Shown here: piece after piece, positions 52,140 through 61,978 of the stretch
Position numbering within the stretch: the first letter of the stretch is position 1
Layout of the letters: each line of letters opens with the position of its first letter
Assembly (NCBI RefSeq): GCF_003337355.1
Contig: NZ_QPJW01000010.1
Span: 1 to 64,000, forward strand
Reading direction: 5' to 3'
Source of the DNA: Fontibacillus phaseoli
GTDB lineage: Bacteria > Bacillota > Bacilli > Paenibacillales > Paenibacillaceae
Length of the DNA: 64,000 nucleotides
Program-made: the position numbers and the translations under genes
Notes under the pieces: generated by a model
The model's input: the letters and a program-made list of their open reading frames with translations, nothing else
What the model was told of the DNA's origin: nothing
Databases searched by the model: none

Positions 52140-53024
52140 TTACGTTTCGCCCCCGAACCTCTGGCGGTACCCGCATTTGCGGCATAATTCTTCAACCGCG
52201 ACCCGCCGCGAAAATCCATCATACAGCCGGTTCGCCCGCTCTCCTTCAACAATTTCCGAAAACGGGGTCTCATGGACGTTGCCCAAATTGATGACGCCTT
52301 CGCCATCCAGACAGCAAGGAATGACCGTGCCGTCGACGAGGATTCCGGCCTGATTGCGCAGCGCATGGCAGAATCCTCTGCCATCGTCTTCCTTGGCTTT
52401 TAAATCGGGCCAGTCGAACTCATGATCCTGATTCAGGTAGATACGGTCGGCCAATTTAATGCCGGTCCCTGGCTGAACTTTTTCCTCGATCCGGTAATCC
52501 AGTCCGAATTCCTTCTCGATCAGTTCCAGCGTTGCCCGATTGCGGCTGCGTTCCAAGTTGGTTTCATTGTCCTTCGTCAAATTCCAGAGCCGAAACGACA
52601 CGAGCAGATCGGAGATCGCGGTTGCCTCTCTTACGAAAGACAAGACGCTCGTAATGTATCCCTCCCGGTCCTTTGATCCCTCATGACCATCGAAACTGTG
52701 CAGGGAAAAATTCATCTGCCGCAGCGCGGGTTTACCCAGCAGTTTGGTTGCATTCTTGCGGATTAAGGTGCCATTAGTCGTAATATTGACTTTAAAGCCC
52801 TTTTCATGACTGATGTCCAGTAACTGATCGATTTTGGGATGCAACAGCGGCTCCCCTTTAACGTGAAAATAAATATAATCCGTGTGCGGCTTGATATCGT
52901 CAAGAATCTTAACAAAATCATCGATCCCGATAAATTGGGCCTGCCGATGGGTCGGCGGACAAAAACTGCAGGCCAGATTACAAATGCTGGTTGTTTCTAT
53001 ATAAAACTTTTTGAATTTTTTCAT
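52140..53024 (-). CDS. radical SAM protein with SPASM-like C-terminus
   Basis: A 294-residue enzyme. The 4Fe-4S site is CNLACSFCPP (CxxxCxxC) at residues 13-22, with a TIM-barrel core (IYFHVKGEPLLHP, ITTNGTLI). The C-terminal part has CCLDGEGVINLGNVHETPFS and CRKCGYRQRFGG, a short SPASM/Twitch-type cluster. These modify peptides, cofactors or nucleic acids; no partner gene or precursor peptide is visible in the flanking DNA. Start at ATG 53024. Confidence 0.88.
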   Translation of the reverse strand: MKKFKKFYIETTSICNLACSFCPPTHRQAQFIGIDDFVKILDDIKPHTDYIYFHVKGEPLLHPKIDQLLDISHEKGFKVNITTNGTLIRKNATKLLGKPALRQMNFSLHSFDGHEGSKDREGYITSVLSFVREATAISDLLVSFRLWNLTKDNETNLERSRNRATLELIEKEFGLDYRIEEKVQPGTGIKLADRIYLNQDHEFDWPDLKAKEDDGRGFCHALRNQAGILVDGTVIPCCLDGEGVINLGNVHETPFSEIVEGERANRLYDGFSRRVAVEELCRKCGYRQRFGGET

Positions 53025-53219
53025 GATTGCCTTAACCTGCTTCTCTCCGGTATTTTTAACAATTTTTAATAGCCGAGGGGTATGCGTAAGTGGATCTAAT
53101 ACCTCTCATCCATCGTTCCTCCATCAAAATATGATTTCTGTCACATCAAAATATATTCTATCTCAATTTGTCGGAAGTCCCAACTGAAAATTTCCTTAGT
53201 TCTGCCCCGAAGCGATTCC

Positions 53220-53639
53220 TTAATCAAAAAACTGCATATGCGGCTTGTCCGCCTTATAGTAATCTATTCTGTCCGCCAAAGTTCCTGTGTGAAACTCAAA
53301 CCTGTGGCCATCGGGATCCAAGAAATAGACCGAACGTTGATCCCGCTCGTCCCGCTCACGTCCCGGTAGCACCTCGGCTCCCGCTTGCACCAGCTTGTCC
53401 ATCCATTTGTTCCAATCCCCCTCTTCAATCGTAAAAGCGATATGTGTGTATGTACGAGGATACAAACTACGTTCTACTTCTTCCTGATTCAAGGCAAGCC
53501 AGAGTCCGTTCAGATCAAAATAAGCCAAAGTTCTTCCCGCAACCATTAACTTGGCGTCAAAGACTTTTTGGTAAAAATCAATCGATTTGGCCAAATCGGA
53601 TACCGAAAAACATAAATGATTAATCCCTTGAAGCTTCAT
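53220..53639 (-). CDS. fosB: FosB-type fosfomycin thiol transferase
   Basis: A 139-residue VOC metalloenzyme. INHLCFSVSDLAKSIDFYQK provides the first metal His, YTHIAFTIEE the second, and VYFLDPDGHRFEFHTGTLAD with the Glu completes the site. GRERDERDQRS is the substrate loop of FosB. These enzymes add bacillithiol (or Cys) to fosfomycin. The C-terminal YYKADKPHMQFFD matches B. subtilis FosB. Chromosomal copies occur in many Bacillales. Confidence 0.93.
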   Translation of the reverse strand: MKLQGINHLCFSVSDLAKSIDFYQKVFDAKLMVAGRTLAYFDLNGLWLALNQEEVERSLYPRTYTHIAFTIEEGDWNKWMDKLVQAGAEVLPGRERDERDQRSVYFLDPDGHRFEFHTGTLADRIDYYKADKPHMQFFD

Positions 53640-53660
53640 TTCTTATTTTCCCCTCCGTCC

Positions 53661-53702
53661 AAAAAATCCAGGCCAGCGGAGCCAAGAAGACTCGGCTCCG
53701 CT
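53661..53702 (-). terminator. terminator after the collagen-like gene
   Basis: AGCGGAGCC pairs with GGCTCCGCT around a 10-nt loop; on the minus strand a T run (GGATTTTTTGG) follows a few bases later. Confidence 0.65.
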
Positions 53703-53755
53703 CGCTATATCCTATTGGGTCAACCTTCGCGGTGCAACGCGTAGCGTAATGACGA

Positions 53756-54940
<1,185 letters not shown>

Positions 54941-55134
54941 CTATACACCTCCATTCGCCACCATCGTCTCCAATATCATATGTCGGCCATCCGACTATGA
55001 AACAAACGAACCGCCTTATTTCTGGAACAAAGTCTCCGAAAGGGATGAAACGCCGTTTCAAGCTGAAAAAATAATCATTATATGTTATAGAATCGAGAAT
55101 TGCCTCGATATCCCGATAATAGGAGGTGAACAAC

Positions 55135-55548
55135 ATGCCAGTTATTAAACCTGTATTTACTGCCGTTTCCACGGCCCCTGTAGCTACCGGCGGTGTAATT
55201 ACGACGGCCATTACCCCTGACACTTCCCGTTACTTTGTGACGCTCACAGCCGGAATGATTGGAGCCACCGAAACGACGATCCCCGCTGCAAGCTTTGTCG
55301 ATGATGCGAACGGACCAGTGGCGGCCCTGCCGACTTTGGCGGCAAGCGATTATTTTAATGTCTATATTAACGGCGTTCTTCAACAAGCGTCCCTCTCTAC
55401 GCTGACTACGGCAAGTCTGGTATTGGATACCGTCGATTTGACCGCAGGAATTCCGATCCAATTGGAAGTCGCAAGCTTTTCCACCGTCGCCTCGAATATA
55501 ACGACTCAGCCCACCATCTCCGCACCTACGATTACTATCATTACTTGA
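55135..55548 (+). CDS. DUF4183-domain spore-surface protein
   Basis: A 137-residue protein composed of a Thr/Val/Ala-rich N-terminus and a DUF4183 domain (SDYFNVYINGVLQQASLSTL ... LTAGIPIQLEVASF), paralogous to the C-terminus of the collagen-like protein transcribed divergently. ATG at 55135 has AGGAGGTG 8 nt upstream; no signal peptide. The Thr-Ile-rich tail could be a glycosylation or anchoring segment. The terminator follows at once, so it is a single-gene unit. Confidence 0.85.
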   Translation: MPVIKPVFTAVSTAPVATGGVITTAITPDTSRYFVTLTAGMIGATETTIPAASFVDDANGPVAALPTLAASDYFNVYINGVLQQASLSTLTTASLVLDTVDLTAGIPIQLEVASFSTVASNITTQPTISAPTITIIT

Positions 55549-55561
55549 TTATCCGCAAAAA

Positions 55562-55590
55562 AGCCCGGCCAAAGGCCGGGTTATTTTTTA
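55562..55590 (+). terminator. terminator after the DUF4183 gene
   Basis: AGCCCGGCC pairs with GGCCGGGTT around AAA, then ATTTTTTA. Confidence 0.9.
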
Positions 55591-55664
55591 CATATCCAAT
55601 TGGCCTGAATCCGCCATACCTCCTTGCCATGCATTGCATAGTATAGAGCAAATAAGAAGAAAAG

Positions 55665-56759
55665 GTGATGCTATTGGTCAGTTTTCGCAAGGCTTATTTG
55701 CTGAAAGAGCGTTATTCCGCCCGGATGCTGAAGCAGCGAGGGGTTCATGGTGTAGGCGTAGGCTTCAAAGAACCTTCCCGCCCCCGCAAAGGAGCGGCGA
55801 TTATTGTATATGCCGATACGGTCTCTGCGGCAGCCGCTAAAAACAAAAGGGGTAAAACCAAAACCCAACCTGTATCCCTTCCGCCAAAATTGAAGTCCAA
55901 GGTTCCGGTTCGCATCGTTCGCTCGTCCAGGTTTCACAAAAACGGTTCATCTTCGCCCCGGTTTCAGAAACGCATCAGGCCCGTCAAAGCCGGATACAGC
56001 GTAGGTACGCCAGATGTCTCCGGGACCGCCGGGCTTATTATCAGTGATCAATGCCGCCCGCATAGCCGCTATATTTTAAGCAACAATCATGTCCTGGTCA
56101 ATGAAAATTCGAACCGGACCTCGGTTACGCTGCAGCCTGGGGGAGCAGATGGAGGAACGATTCAACGGGACAAAATCGGCTTCATGGACCGTTTCGTCAA
56201 GCTGCGCAAAAAGGGCCCCAATTTCCTCGATGCGGCAACTTCAAAACCGCTCCGCCGCAACCTGCTGTCTCCCGAGTATGCCGTATATGGAACCGTCCCC
56301 GGCTTTGTCCGCACTTACCGGATCGGCGACGGGTTTAAAAAGGTGGGCCGGACGACCGGAGCTGTAACGGGTACAGTGGAATCGATTCACACCGATGTTC
56401 AGGTCAATTACGGCGAATATGGTAATCTCGGCACGATCACCTTCAAAAACCAGAGCGTCATCCGTGGTAAGCGCCCCGTATCCCTGAGCGGGGATTCCGG
56501 TTCCGTCTGGCTGACCAAGCGGGGAAACCTTGCGGCGGCGGTTAATTTTGCCGGCTCGGACGAAGGGTATCTCTCCATCGCTTATCCGGTCGACTGGTTC
56601 ATGAAAGTATTCGGCACCCGCGTTGCCCGCAGCTGTAAGCGGCCGATCATGACCCCAGGCAGGGGAAGTAAGCACAATTATATGTGCGTACGACCGCTTG
56701 ATTCCAAAATGGGAAGAAAGCTACGCCCCCAAAAATGTCGTTCCGGAAGTAACTCGTAA
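55665..56759 (+). CDS. trypsin-like (S1) serine protease domain protein without signal peptide
   Basis: A 364-residue protein. Residues 20-50 include GVHGVGVGFKEP, a motif common at the front of this protein group. The protease domain (about 105-340) has YILSNNHVLVNE (catalytic His), NFLDAATSK (Asp) and SLSGDSGSVWLTK (nucleophile Ser in GDSGS). Very basic and Arg/Lys-rich, no Sec signal. Spore-surface genes lie just upstream, so it may act on or within the spore coat. Start uncertain: GTG 55665, ATG 55668 or TTG 55674. Confidence 0.82.
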   Translation: MMLLVSFRKAYLLKERYSARMLKQRGVHGVGVGFKEPSRPRKGAAIIVYADTVSAAAAKNKRGKTKTQPVSLPPKLKSKVPVRIVRSSRFHKNGSSSPRFQKRIRPVKAGYSVGTPDVSGTAGLIISDQCRPHSRYILSNNHVLVNENSNRTSVTLQPGGADGGTIQRDKIGFMDRFVKLRKKGPNFLDAATSKPLRRNLLSPEYAVYGTVPGFVRTYRIGDGFKKVGRTTGAVTGTVESIHTDVQVNYGEYGNLGTITFKNQSVIRGKRPVSLSGDSGSVWLTKRGNLAAAVNFAGSDEGYLSIAYPVDWFMKVFGTRVARSCKRPIMTPGRGSKHNYMCVRPLDSKMGRKLRPQKCRSGSNS

Positions 56760-56764
56760 ATAAA

Positions 56765-56830
56765 AAAGAGGAAAGCTGCCGCATCAGAAAGGCCGTAACC
56801 AAAAGGCCATCTGTGGTTGCTTTCCTCTTT
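56765..56830. terminator. bidirectional terminator between protease and sigma genes
   Basis: AAAGAGGAAAGC pairs with GCTTTCCTCTTT, with an inner GGCC hairpin. It lies between the convergent genes and can stop transcription from both. Confidence 0.8.
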
Positions 56831-56856
56831 ATAATTTCAACACTCAAGATCGGTGC

Positions 56857-57753
56857 TTATTCCATGAAATCCTTCAATCGTTTGCTGCGGCTAGGATGTC
56901 TCAGCTTCCGCAGCGCTTTGGCTTCGATCTGCCGGATGCGTTCCCGGGTCACTCCGAATTCCTTGCCTACTTCCTCCAAAGTCCGGGTCCGTCCATCATC
57001 CATGCCGAAGCGCAGACGAAGCACGTTCTCTTCCCTTTCAGTGAGCGTATCAAGCACTTCTTCCAGTTGTTCCTTCAGCAGCTCGTATGCAGCCGCCTCC
57101 GCTGGAGCCGGTGCATCATGGTCTTCGATGAAATCTCCGAGGTTCGAATCGTTTTCTTCGCCGATCGGCGTCTCCAGCGATACCGGCTCTTGAGCGATCT
57201 TCATAATTTCACGCACTTTTTCCGGAGTAAGATCCATTTCCTTGGCGATCTCTTCCGGCGTAGGTTCACGGCCGATCTCCTGAAGAAGTTGTCTGGAAAC
57301 CCGGATCAGCTTGTTTATTGTCTCCACCATATGGACGGGAATCCGGATCGTTCTCGCCTGATCCGCGATAGCTCTCGTTATGGCTTGACGAATCCACCAG
57401 GTAGCATAAGTACTGAATTTGAATCCTTTGGAATAATCAAATTTCTCCACCGCCTTGATCAGGCCCATATTCCCTTCCTGAATCAAGTCAAGGAAAACCA
57501 TGCCGCGTCCCACATAACGACGGGCAATGCTTACGACAAGGCGCAGATTCGCTTCGGCCAAACGGCGTTTGGCTTCCTCATCTCCCTGCTCAATGCGTTG
57601 CGCCAGCTTGATTTCTTCATCGGCGGACAAGAGCGGCACGCGCCCGATTTCTTTTAGATACATGCGAACCGGATCATCAATTTTTACACCTGGCGGCAGC
57701 GTCAGGTCATCTGTAAAATCAAGTTCAGTGCCCTTTGTCAAATCCTCTGTCAT
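56857..57753 (-). CDS. rpoD: SigA/RpoD-type sigma-70 factor lacking region 1.1
   Basis: A 298-residue primary-type sigma factor. It starts just before region 1.2 ([20 protein letters not shown]), then region 2 ([40 protein letters not shown]), region 3 ([20 protein letters not shown]) and region 4 ([20 protein letters not shown]) ending [13 protein letters not shown]. Region identity to B. subtilis SigA is very high, but the first about 75 residues (region 1.1) are absent and no dnaG precedes it. GGTGGGGG lies before the ATG. It may be a second SigA. Confidence 0.92.
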   Translation of the reverse strand: MTEDLTKGTELDFTDDLTLPPGVKIDDPVRMYLKEIGRVPLLSADEEIKLAQRIEQGDEEAKRRLAEANLRLVVSIARRYVGRGMVFLDLIQEGNMGLIKAVEKFDYSKGFKFSTYATWWIRQAITRAIADQARTIRIPVHMVETINKLIRVSRQLLQEIGREPTPEEIAKEMDLTPEKVREIMKIAQEPVSLETPIGEENDSNLGDFIEDHDAPAPAEAAAYELLKEQLEEVLDTLTEREENVLRLRFGMDDGRTRTLEEVGKEFGVTRERIRQIEAKALRKLRHPSRSKRLKDFME

Positions 57754-57824
57754 GGCTCAGACCCCCACCCTAATAAATGGAAAACAATAACATGATGTTT
57801 TCTCTAACAACGGTATACTCTATT

Positions 57825-57853
57825 TGACAAATTAGTGCTATTATGCTATTATA
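57825..57853 (+). promoter_or_regulatory. consensus-like plus-strand promoter in a gene-free gap
   Basis: TTGACA (57825-57830) and TATTAT (57848-57853) with 17-bp spacing. It reads away from the sigma gene, into a region with no open frame that ends in a terminator at 57951. Confidence 0.65.
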
Positions 57854-57860
57854 TAAGCGA

Positions 57861-57983
57861 TGTTGAATTGATTAGCCCATTGATTTGACTATCCGTCATT
57901 TTAACATGTTTTTTATGGTTTTACAAGATCATTTTTTTCTAATAAAAATGAACGCTGGTCCTTCGGGATCAGCGTTTTTATTG
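57861..57983 (+). ncRNA. candidate small RNA
   Basis: From the promoter at 57825-57853 transcription would start at about 57861 and end at the hairpin AACGCTGGTCC-TTCG-GGATCAGCGTT (57951-57976) with a T tail. The predicted transcript is about 120 nt, U-rich, and has no start codon with a ribosome binding site. Existence is inferred from these signals; the hairpin may also serve the DsbA-like gene from the other side. Confidence 0.4.
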
Positions 57984-58012
57984 TTTTCCTTCATTAATCG
58001 TGTTGGCTGGGC

Positions 58013-58663
58013 CTAACTCTGCTTTTCGCTCCGCTTCTCCCAAACCTGCTGAAGTGCATTGCGGAATGCTTCAAGAGGTTGGGCTCCGGAAATGGCATAC
58101 TTCTCATCCAATACAAAGAACGGAACGCCGCGGATTCCAATTTCGCCGGCCACCCGTTCGTCACCCCGGACTTCAGCGAAATACGACTCGGAGGTCAATA
58201 TTTTTCCAACTTCCTCACCGTTTAATCCAATGCCCTGAGCCAGAAACACAAGGGTATCTAAATCCCCGATATTCAACGAATCCGTAAAATAAGCTTTAAA
58301 CAGCCGTTCGGACATCTCGTTCATTTTCCCCTGCTCCCCCGCATAATGAGTCAAGCGATGAGCATCCAACGTATTCGTAGGAATCATCGTATCGAACCGT
58401 TAGACGAGACCTTCGTCGGCGGCTTGCTCCGCTACCCGGTCATTGGCGGCTTTCGCTTCTTCCAGGGACATTCCATACTTTGCGGCTAAAATTTCTTCCA
58501 TGCTGGATCGGGTTTCTTTAGGCGCATTCGGATCCAGTTCAAAGCTGCGGAACATCACATCAACCTCATCTTTATGCGGAAACTGCTGCAACGCTTTTTC
58601 GAATCTTCTTTTTCCGATATAACAAAATGGACAACCATAGTCCGACCAGATTTCTACCTTCAT
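58013..58663 (-). pseudogene. DsbA/FrnE-family thioredoxin-fold oxidoreductase, broken by one nonsense codon
   Basis: The minus strand encodes a full-length (about 216 codons) FrnE-type protein: MKVEIWSDYGCPFCYIGKRR with the CxxC-like site, then ANDRVAEQAADEGLV, and after an in-frame TAA (58400-58402) RFDTMIPTNTLDAHRLTHYA and GIRGVPFFVLDEKYAISGAQ. The reading frame is unchanged across the stop, so one base change (for instance from a Tyr codon) explains it. ATG at 58663 has GGGAGGC upstream. The truncated product would lack most of the helical insert and the cis-Pro loop. Confidence 0.85.
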
Positions 58664-58699
58664 GATGTAATTGCCTCCCATTCATGATCGCTGGTTTAT

Positions 58700-58855
58700 T
58701 CAGCGGATCAACCCCAGTTCCTTCGCCTGCTCTTCCGTTAAAATAAACTGCTCGCTTTCCCAAAGCTCATCGGTACTTGAAATGCCGAACATGATCATAA
58801 TTTTTGACCAGATGTCTTTTTCCACAGCTTCACTCTGCGTAATTATGATTTTCAT
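58700..58855 (-). CDS. small protein, unknown function
   Basis: A 51-residue protein (MKIIITQSEAVEKDIWSKIM start, ILTEEQAKELGLIR end) with AAAGGAG at proper distance from ATG (58855). It is upstream of the broken DsbA-like gene on the same strand, 37 nt away. Acidic, no membrane segment. No family recognised; its length, spacing and composition make it a likely real gene. Confidence 0.65.
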   Translation of the reverse strand: MKIIITQSEAVEKDIWSKIMIMFGISSTDELWESEQFILTEEQAKELGLIR

Positions 58856-59307
58856 GATCGATCTTCTCCTTTTATCCGTTCACTCTTTGCCTTACTTCCT
58901 GTTTAACCGGTTACCCGGATTTTGAAGCTAAAGAAGGTCTACGTTATAAAGAGGACAAATATTCCAATGAAATATATCGAACCTACGTCTACTACCTCCT
59001 GAAGTACATTATTTAACATACCCCGGCTAAAAATTCAAATTCGAACGACAAGTTAATCCAAAAGGCCTATGGCGTTTCATTCCAATTATGACGAATATAT
59101 TATCATACCCCTTTCTTTGGTCGCAGATCCTTCTTGGTATTCAGGGACTTCGGCCCAAGTTCGGGAAGCTCCATTTTTAATTCTGCGTGGGAGGTAAGGC
59201 CTGGAATCGTCATTGCATTCATCCCTACTTTGCTTTTATGTCGTTCGCCGCTCCTATTTCCGCTAAGAACTTACTAACTTAATTCCATAAAAGGAGTGTA
59301 CTTCTTC
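58856..59307. other. intergenic region between small gene and secreted protein gene
   Basis: About 450 nt. It contains one possible minus-strand micro-ORF (59103-59213) and the ribosome binding site of the gene at 59308. Otherwise I see no clear promoter, repeat or structured element. Confidence 0.5.
59103..59213 (-). CDS. possible 36-residue micro-protein
   Basis: ATG at 59213 with an AGTAGGG site 9 nt upstream opens a frame reading MTIPGLTSHAELKMELPELG and ending KKDLRPKKGV. The sequence looks protein-like but is short and has no known relatives that I can name. Confidence 0.35.
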   Translation of the reverse strand: MTIPGLTSHAELKMELPELGPKSLNTKKDLRPKKGV

Positions 59308-60225
59308 GTGAAAATCAACGCTTTCCCCCGCAGATTTGCCATGCTTATCGCTATCTTTTTAGTGTTTGCCGCATTCGGAAACCATGTTCAAACCGCCCAA
59401 GCCGACAATAATCTCGCCCCGGGGGCTAAAACAACCTGGTTGTGGCACACGCAATTGATCAAAACCTCACCCGCCGAAATTCTTGATTTTTCTGAATCTC
59501 AACATATCGGAATCATCTATCTTCAAATCAGTTCGAAAGTTGATCTTGATTCATACAGAACCTTCATCCGTCAGGCCCGTTCCAAGCAGATCGAAGTCCA
59601 TGCTCTGAACGGCGCCCCGGATTGGGCATTATCCACCAGCCGGCCCAAACTGGATTCATTCATGAAATGGATTGTTGACTATCAGAAGACCGCTGCTCCC
59701 GAAGAGATGCTGGCAGGAATTCATGTGGATATCGAGCCCTATCTCCTTCCCGAATGGAAAACCGATTGGTCAGGTCTGGTCACGCAGTGGCAGGAAAATA
59801 TTGATGCGCTCGTTCAACAAGCGGAAGCCGCAAATTTGCCGATTTCAGCCGCATTGCCATTCTGGCTCAACAACTATAAAGTACCGGGAAGCGACCAAAC
59901 CTTAAGCTCCTGGATGATCTCCAGATTCGAATCGGTTACGCTCATGTCCTACCGCGATCAAGCCAAAGCCATCTATGACACGGCCAAAAATGAGCTCCTG
60001 GAAGGTGAACGGTTAAATAAAAAAGTGTACACGGGCGTTGAAACGAAACCCTCTTCCGAAGGTAACTTTATTACTTTCTACGAAGAAGGCAATGCCGTAT
60101 TAAACGAACAACTCTTGCAACTGGAACAGCTCGCTTCGGCCCACGCTTCCTTTGAAGGGATCGCCGTGCATGACTTGGTAGGCTGGATGGATCTCGTTAA
60201 ACGGGACGAGCCCCCAGCAAAATAA
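59308..60225 (+). CDS. secreted protein, TIM-barrel glycosidase-like
   Basis: A 305-residue protein with a signal peptide (basic start, MLIAIFLVFAAFGN core, cleavage near AQA-DN). The mature part follows the pattern of a beta/alpha barrel: IGIIYLQISSKVDLDSY, AGIHVDIEPYLLPEW (an H-x-D-x-E strand typical of barrel catalysis), SAALPFWLN and VTLMSYRDQA. It resembles secreted putative glycosidases, though no exact family can be given. GTG at 59308 follows AAGGAG; an earlier GTG at 59296 overlaps that site. Confidence 0.72.
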   Translation: MKINAFPRRFAMLIAIFLVFAAFGNHVQTAQADNNLAPGAKTTWLWHTQLIKTSPAEILDFSESQHIGIIYLQISSKVDLDSYRTFIRQARSKQIEVHALNGAPDWALSTSRPKLDSFMKWIVDYQKTAAPEEMLAGIHVDIEPYLLPEWKTDWSGLVTQWQENIDALVQQAEAANLPISAALPFWLNNYKVPGSDQTLSSWMISRFESVTLMSYRDQAKAIYDTAKNELLEGERLNKKVYTGVETKPSSEGNFITFYEEGNAVLNEQLLQLEQLASAHASFEGIAVHDLVGWMDLVKRDEPPAK

Positions 60226-60229
60226 CAAA

Positions 60230-60280
60230 GAACCCGGTTCGTTTAGCCTTCAGTTGGCTTGACGGACCGGGTTTTTCTTT
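60230..60280 (+). terminator. terminator after the secreted protein gene
   Basis: AACCCGGT pairs with ACCGGGTT over a long loop with inner pairing (AGCC/GGCT), followed by TTTTCTTTT. Confidence 0.82.
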
Positions 60281-60418
60281 TATGAATTACGTTCGGGACT
60301 CTGCAATGCGATAGTTGTTCCACGCGAAGCGCCAATTATTATTAAAAGGTAGCGTTTTCATAAAAAGGAATGTCTCTGACTCAAGACTTGACTCATTCAT
60401 TACTTTCTTATTTCAAGT

Positions 60419-61072
60419 TTAATCGACTCCGCCCGATTTCCAGGACTTTACGGCTCGTACCAAATCGACCGCATTTTGCTTTATTGTCTCGTATCGTCCT
60501 TCTCGCACGAGTGCCGAATGTACTAAATACCCTCCAATCCCAACGGCCGTTGCTCCCGCTTCCATGAATCCGTGAATATTGTCAAGCCGTACGCCGCCTG
60601 TCGCGATCATTGGAATATGATTCAGCGAAGCCCGGATCTCCTTCAAATAGCCAACCCCAAGCGTAGCCATCGGAAACACCTTCACTGCGGTGGCCCCAGC
60701 CTTCCAGGCTCTTACGATTTCCGTCGGCGTCATGGCCCCCGGAAAAACGCCGATGTTGTTACTCCGCGCAAAGTCTACAACCTTCTCGTCCAGGTTCGGC
60801 GAGACCAGATATTCCGCTCCGGCCCTGACAGCTTCTTTGGCCTCTTCCAGATCCAGCACCGTGCCTGCTCCGATCTTCATCCGTTCACCGAATTTTTCCC
60901 TCCAGCCTGAAATCATATCGATCGCACCTTTGGTATTCATGGTTACTTCCGTAAATACGATGCCGCCGCAACAAAGCGCTTCAGCTATGTTACACGCCTT
61001 TTCTTTCGGTACACCACGCAAAATGGCGACGATCTTTTCTTCCTTTAGCCGTTCCAATAATGCTGTTGTCAT
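60419..61072 (-). CDS. eda: KDPG/KHG aldolase
   Basis: A 217-residue class I aldolase: LKEEKIVAILRGVPKEKACN with the catalytic Glu/Arg region, IGAGTVLDLEEAKEAVRAGA, and VKVFPMATLGVGYLKEIRAS, in which Lys of VKVFP forms the Schiff base. It splits 2-keto-3-deoxy-6-phosphogluconate (or 4-hydroxy-2-oxoglutarate) to pyruvate. No kdgK or uxu gene lies alongside. GGAGGAACGG precedes the ATG. Confidence 0.94.
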   Translation of the reverse strand: MTTALLERLKEEKIVAILRGVPKEKACNIAEALCCGGIVFTEVTMNTKGAIDMISGWREKFGERMKIGAGTVLDLEEAKEAVRAGAEYLVSPNLDEKVVDFARSNNIGVFPGAMTPTEIVRAWKAGATAVKVFPMATLGVGYLKEIRASLNHIPMIATGGVRLDNIHGFMEAGATAVGIGGYLVHSALVREGRYETIKQNAVDLVRAVKSWKSGGVD

Positions 61073-61191
61073 ACCGTTCCTCCTTAGTATGTACTTCTTT
61101 TCACTTACATTCTAACTCATAACATATGACTTGTAGAGCCCAAAAAGTTATAATGATTCGTAACGCATAAATTTCCAAAGGAGTGACATTT

Positions 61192-61890
61192 ATGAAGTTT
61201 ACATTTTTGGGACATTCATCACTTTTTATCGATACCGGAGAGTACAAACTGATCGTCGATCCATTTCTGACGGGAAACCCGGCAGCAGCGGTCCAGGCCG
61301 ATGAAATCCAGGCGGATTACGTACTGCTGACCCATGGTCATTCCGATCATATCGGTGACGCGGAGCATATCGCTAGGGCAACCGGGGCAACGATCGTCGG
61401 GATTGTCGAACTTGCCGATTTTTTTGAATCAAAGGGGTTAAAAACCATCGGCATGAATCTGGGCGGGTCTTTTAAGTTCCCTTTCGGAAAATTAACCTTC
61501 ACCCCCGCCCTGCACAGTTCTTCCGTACAAGTTGACGGAACTAATGTTTATCTCGGCGTAGCGGCTGGAATTTTGCTGGATCTGGACGGTTTCATCGTTT
61601 ACCATGCCGGGGATACCGCCTTGTTCAGCGATTTGAAACTGATCGGAAATCGCCGCGACATCGATCTCGCCTTTTTGCCGATCGGCGATTATTTCACCAT
61701 GGGGCCCGAAGACGCCCTCATTTCAGCCGAATGGCTTCATCCCAAGCATGTCGTCCCGGTTCACTACAATACGTTCGGACTTATCGCCCAGGACGGAGAG
61801 CAATTTGTCGAGGAATTGAAAAAAATAGATATTCGCGGCCATGCACTGAAACCGGGAGAGAGTCTGGATACTTCAGATTTGGACAAGTAA
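61192..61890 (+). CDS. UPF0173 metallo-beta-lactamase-fold hydrolase
   Basis: A 232-residue MBL protein like B. subtilis YtkL. KFTFLGHSSLFIDTGEYKLI starts it; LLTHGHSDHIGDAEHIA is the H-x-H-x-D-H zinc motif, YHAGDTALFSDL carries the Asp ligand, and HVVPVHYNTFGLI the final His. Reaction unknown. ATG at 61192 has AAAGGAG 9 nt upstream; the ORF's first ATG (61183) lies inside that spacing. Confidence 0.92.
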   Translation: MKFTFLGHSSLFIDTGEYKLIVDPFLTGNPAAAVQADEIQADYVLLTHGHSDHIGDAEHIARATGATIVGIVELADFFESKGLKTIGMNLGGSFKFPFGKLTFTPALHSSSVQVDGTNVYLGVAAGILLDLDGFIVYHAGDTALFSDLKLIGNRRDIDLAFLPIGDYFTMGPEDALISAEWLHPKHVVPVHYNTFGLIAQDGEQFVEELKKIDIRGHALKPGESLDTSDLDK

Positions 61891-61978
61891 GAATGCTGTA
61901 AACGCTAAACTCCACAGTCTTCCGGTATGAATATCTGTGGAGTCTATATTCACTCTTTTAATTAATGTAATGAATCAT

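Noticed and set aside
53025..53219. Possible precursor peptide for the radical SAM gene
   Set aside because: Every ATG or GTG near the gene is followed quickly by a stop; no Cys-rich or leader-like short frame was found.
61911..61945. CTCCACAG/CTGTGGAG hairpin as a terminator
   Set aside because: The stem is clear but T runs are poor on both sides; it may be a weak terminator between two convergent genes, not safe to call.
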